Source: Gentiana macrophylla (taxonomy: Eukaryota; Streptophyta; Magnoliopsida; Gentianales; Gentianaceae). From it: a DNA stretch of 64,000 nt. Each line of letters starts with the position of its first letter. Positions within the stretch are counted from its first letter, which is position 1. Positions 62,239-64,000 of the stretch are shown piece by piece. The position numbers and the translations under genes were made by a program. The notes below the pieces were generated by a model. The model was given only the letters and a program-made list of their open reading frames with translations, was not told the origin of the DNA and did not search any database. The stretch is taken from positions 63,255,368 to 63,319,367 of the forward strand of contig CM047805.1 in assembly GCA_026214975.1 (NCBI GenBank). Reading direction: 5' to 3'.

Positions 62239-62839
62239 TACAGAGGCTCCAGCTAGGAGACCACCTGTATTTTATAAAAAAAAACCTTTTTTTAGGCAGA
62301 AAAGACTTTCTGAGAGGAGATTGTTAACAATTCATGACAAACTTACAATTGAAAACACAGGTGAATGTAAGCTTTTGAATAATATAAGTCAAGGTACTAG
62401 TTCTGACCAGAGGCTTGGACATGATATTAATTTGTATGGAATTAATATTAAGGGGAAGGTTCATCTTCAGGTGTGTGAGCCATTAACAGGTCTTCATGTT
62501 ATATGGTTTTTAATTGTTGATAAAAAACCTAAAGCTACTTCATCAGAAAATTTGAAGATGCAGGATGTTTTCGACATTTATCTTTGATGAAACCCTCTCT
62601 GCTATGATTAAAGAGAGAGATGACCGATGATTCGGAGGGTTTTAAGAAGGGGTGTTTTTTGGCTATCAAAGGAAGGATCCACTTCCGGTGGTCAGAAAGA
62701 GCAAGTAGTAAAAGAATATTGCAACAAAAAAATATTTGTTAAATATGGAGGTGCAACCACTGGCACTATTGATAACATTCATGAGAATGCTTTGTATTTA
62801 TGTCTTTGCCCGATTCGTGAAAAGTACATTAAGCGATAA
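62237..62839 (+). pseudogene. Endogenous geminivirus-like coat protein gene, frame-broken
   Basis: The frame is open from the TA repeat, so the original start is lost. A basic, Arg/Lys/Pro-rich N-terminus (RRPPVFYKKKP, FRQKR) fits the DNA-binding and nuclear-targeting end of geminivirus coat proteins. Then comes a jelly-roll-like middle with VIWFLIVDKKP and DVFDIYL, a stop at 62585, a short piece in a second frame, and a third frame with KEQVVKEY and the family-typical NIHENALYLCL near the C-terminus (stop at 62837-62839). Two frameshifts (near 62580 and 62625) prevent a full product. AATAAATAAA after the gene (62871) may be a relic polyadenylation signal. Non-functional as read. Confidence 0.75.
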
Positions 62840-63544
62840 TGGCATGATACGCCGAATGTATTTTCTGATTAATAAATAAATTTTGTATATCAACCCCAAT
62901 GACAAAGAAAAATCGTGAATCAAAAAAGTGTTATCAATATATATAAGCTATCAAGCATTATTTGGCCCATTGGGTTTAATAAAATGGTTCTTTTATTTCT
63001 AATTGTATTACATTTCCTTGGGCCCATTCAGAGAATCTACTATTGTCACTTTCTATTGCTATTTTATAACTACGATCACAGGTTACACAATACAATACAT
63101 GGTATACCCCACAGTATTTTTTTTTTTTCTTACAATACTTATCGTTACTGATAAAGTCTTTTGAGCACCTAACAATTCTTTTTGTAAGAAAAAAATTAAA
63201 GGGTATATCGTCTACAATATTATATAGGCGTCTACATCATAACAAGAAAAATCTATACTACCACAAAAGTAATTATGGCGGCCCAAACTTAGCCCAAAAT
63301 TGTTTTTCCTATTACGGTTGGGCCTTCAATTATCATCGACAGGGGGCGGTCCGGTTTGTTCTTGGGGTCCGATTAGTATTTAATATATCCCTAATATGAT
63401 GATAATGCTCATTAAGGTCCATTAGGGTTATTTCGTGTGCCCACTCGACATTTCCTTGGTTGCATGTTCACTACTGAAGTTTGTAGGTTTTCAACGCTAC
63501 CAAGAATAAATTACATTCAACTTGAGTCTTTTAATTCTGGGGAT
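62840..63544. other. Region between coat-protein-like and Rep-like genes
   Basis: AT-rich, with a T-run at 63119-63129. In a geminivirus this interval would hold the small intergenic region or complementary-sense 3' ORFs. No conserved ORF can be read, so it may include foreign sequence. Confidence 0.4.
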
Positions 63545-64000
63545 ATTTAAAAAGCTTGTAAATCGGGCCAGTATTCGGTTGAATTTGAGGCCATTTGGAA
63601 TTTCTTTGCATATTCAGATTCCTTATTTGGGTAGCCAGGATGAGCGGTTGCTCTACTGCACCCTAGAAAGGAAGTCGATTTTGGATGTGGACTCATTTAT
63701 TATTGATGTCCATATGTCATCCTAGACTTCTTTCTTTGACGTTATATTTTCTTGGTATACCCCTTTCCTCAAATGTCCCACCTTTAGCGATGTATGCTGC
63801 TACGTCCGCATCATTTTTTGCTATTTGAGTGTTGGGGTGATATGAGTGTATCCCATTTGGGTCTTTGATGTCAAAGAACCTATTGTCCCTAGTATCCAAT
63901 TTTTTATTTAATTGTACTAGGCAATGCAAATGAGGCTCCCCATCAACATGATTTTCACTACAGACTCTAGCATAAAAAATGTCTAGGTCTTTTAGTAAAT
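63545..64000 (-). pseudogene. Endogenous geminivirus-like replication protein (Rep), partial
   Basis: Minus strand, running off the window's right edge. At about 63970-63925 is the metal-binding HUH motif (GEPHLHCLVQL). Downstream is the tyrosine motif with linker (DVAAYIAKGG, 63800-63780). These identify the rolling-circle nicking domain of geminivirus-type Rep. A stop at 63717 ends this frame. Weak similarity continues in other frames to ~63550 (INESTSKIDFLSRV). The helicase part is absent or unreadable. Coat protein on plus and Rep on minus match viral gene order. Confidence 0.75.

Noticed and set aside
63545..64000. Helitron RepHel protein at the window end
   Set aside because: The HLH and DVAAYIAKGG motifs and the neighbouring coat-protein-like gene fit geminivirus Rep; no Helitron RPA or helicase motifs are visible.

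Overview
The window looks like transposon-dense nuclear DNA from a flowering plant, probably a eudicot. It is AT-rich and has spliced genes with GT-AG introns. It carries Ty1-copia, Ty3-gypsy (Athila-type), Mutator, hAT-MITE and Helitron-like sequence, and fragments of plant genes (chloroplast chaperonin-60 beta, fibrillarin, an RNase T2, an inter-alpha-trypsin-inhibitor-like vWA protein). The species cannot be named from the sequence. I see no intact ordinary host gene. Nearly every coding region is part of a mobile element, a captured fragment or an integrated virus, and most carry frameshifts or stops.

Layout. A ~7.2 kb locus is present twice: copy A at 1-3291 plus 13526-17262, and copy B at 24618-31862. 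Copy A is split by a 10,234-bp Mutator-like element (3292-13525) with a perfect 9-bp target duplication. Copy B still holds the unoccupied target site (28138-28146). The element has three transcription units: a DUF1985/Ulp1-like protease gene (+), a two-domain B3 DNA-binding gene (+) and a MURA-type transposase (-). Each is preceded by a cluster of the 16-bp palindrome CTACGTTTAAACGTAG or close variants. The repeat centres fall mostly 21-22 or 31-32 bp apart, that is two or three helical turns. From 17.3 to 24.6 kb lie a third RNase T2 fragment, small repeats, a 5'-truncated copia element and a truncated gypsy-type LTR with its own palindrome pairs. From 31.9 to 40.5 kb are MITEs, tandem duplications, Helitron-like 3' ends and an intron-containing chaperonin-60 beta fragment. 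From 40.5 to 58.9 kb is a three-level nest: a non-autonomous element holds a solo LTR, which holds a 15.7-kb Athila-type retrotransposon, each level with its own target duplication. The Athila element carries two related accessory ORFs, each preceded by paired CGGATCGATCCG palindromes. From 59 to 62.2 kb are a tRNA-related repeat and LTR-like segments. From 62.24 kb to the window end is an endogenous geminivirus-like copy: coat-protein gene (+), then Rep gene (-), in virus order, broken by frameshifts.

The main signal is that three unrelated elements (Mutator-like, Athila, gypsy-type LTR) each carry a different short palindrome, arranged in pairs about two helical turns apart and mostly placed in front of transcription units. 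In the Mutator-like element the B3 protein is a natural candidate reader. This resembles the motif-binding anti-silencing proteins known from VANDAL elements, but that link is inference.
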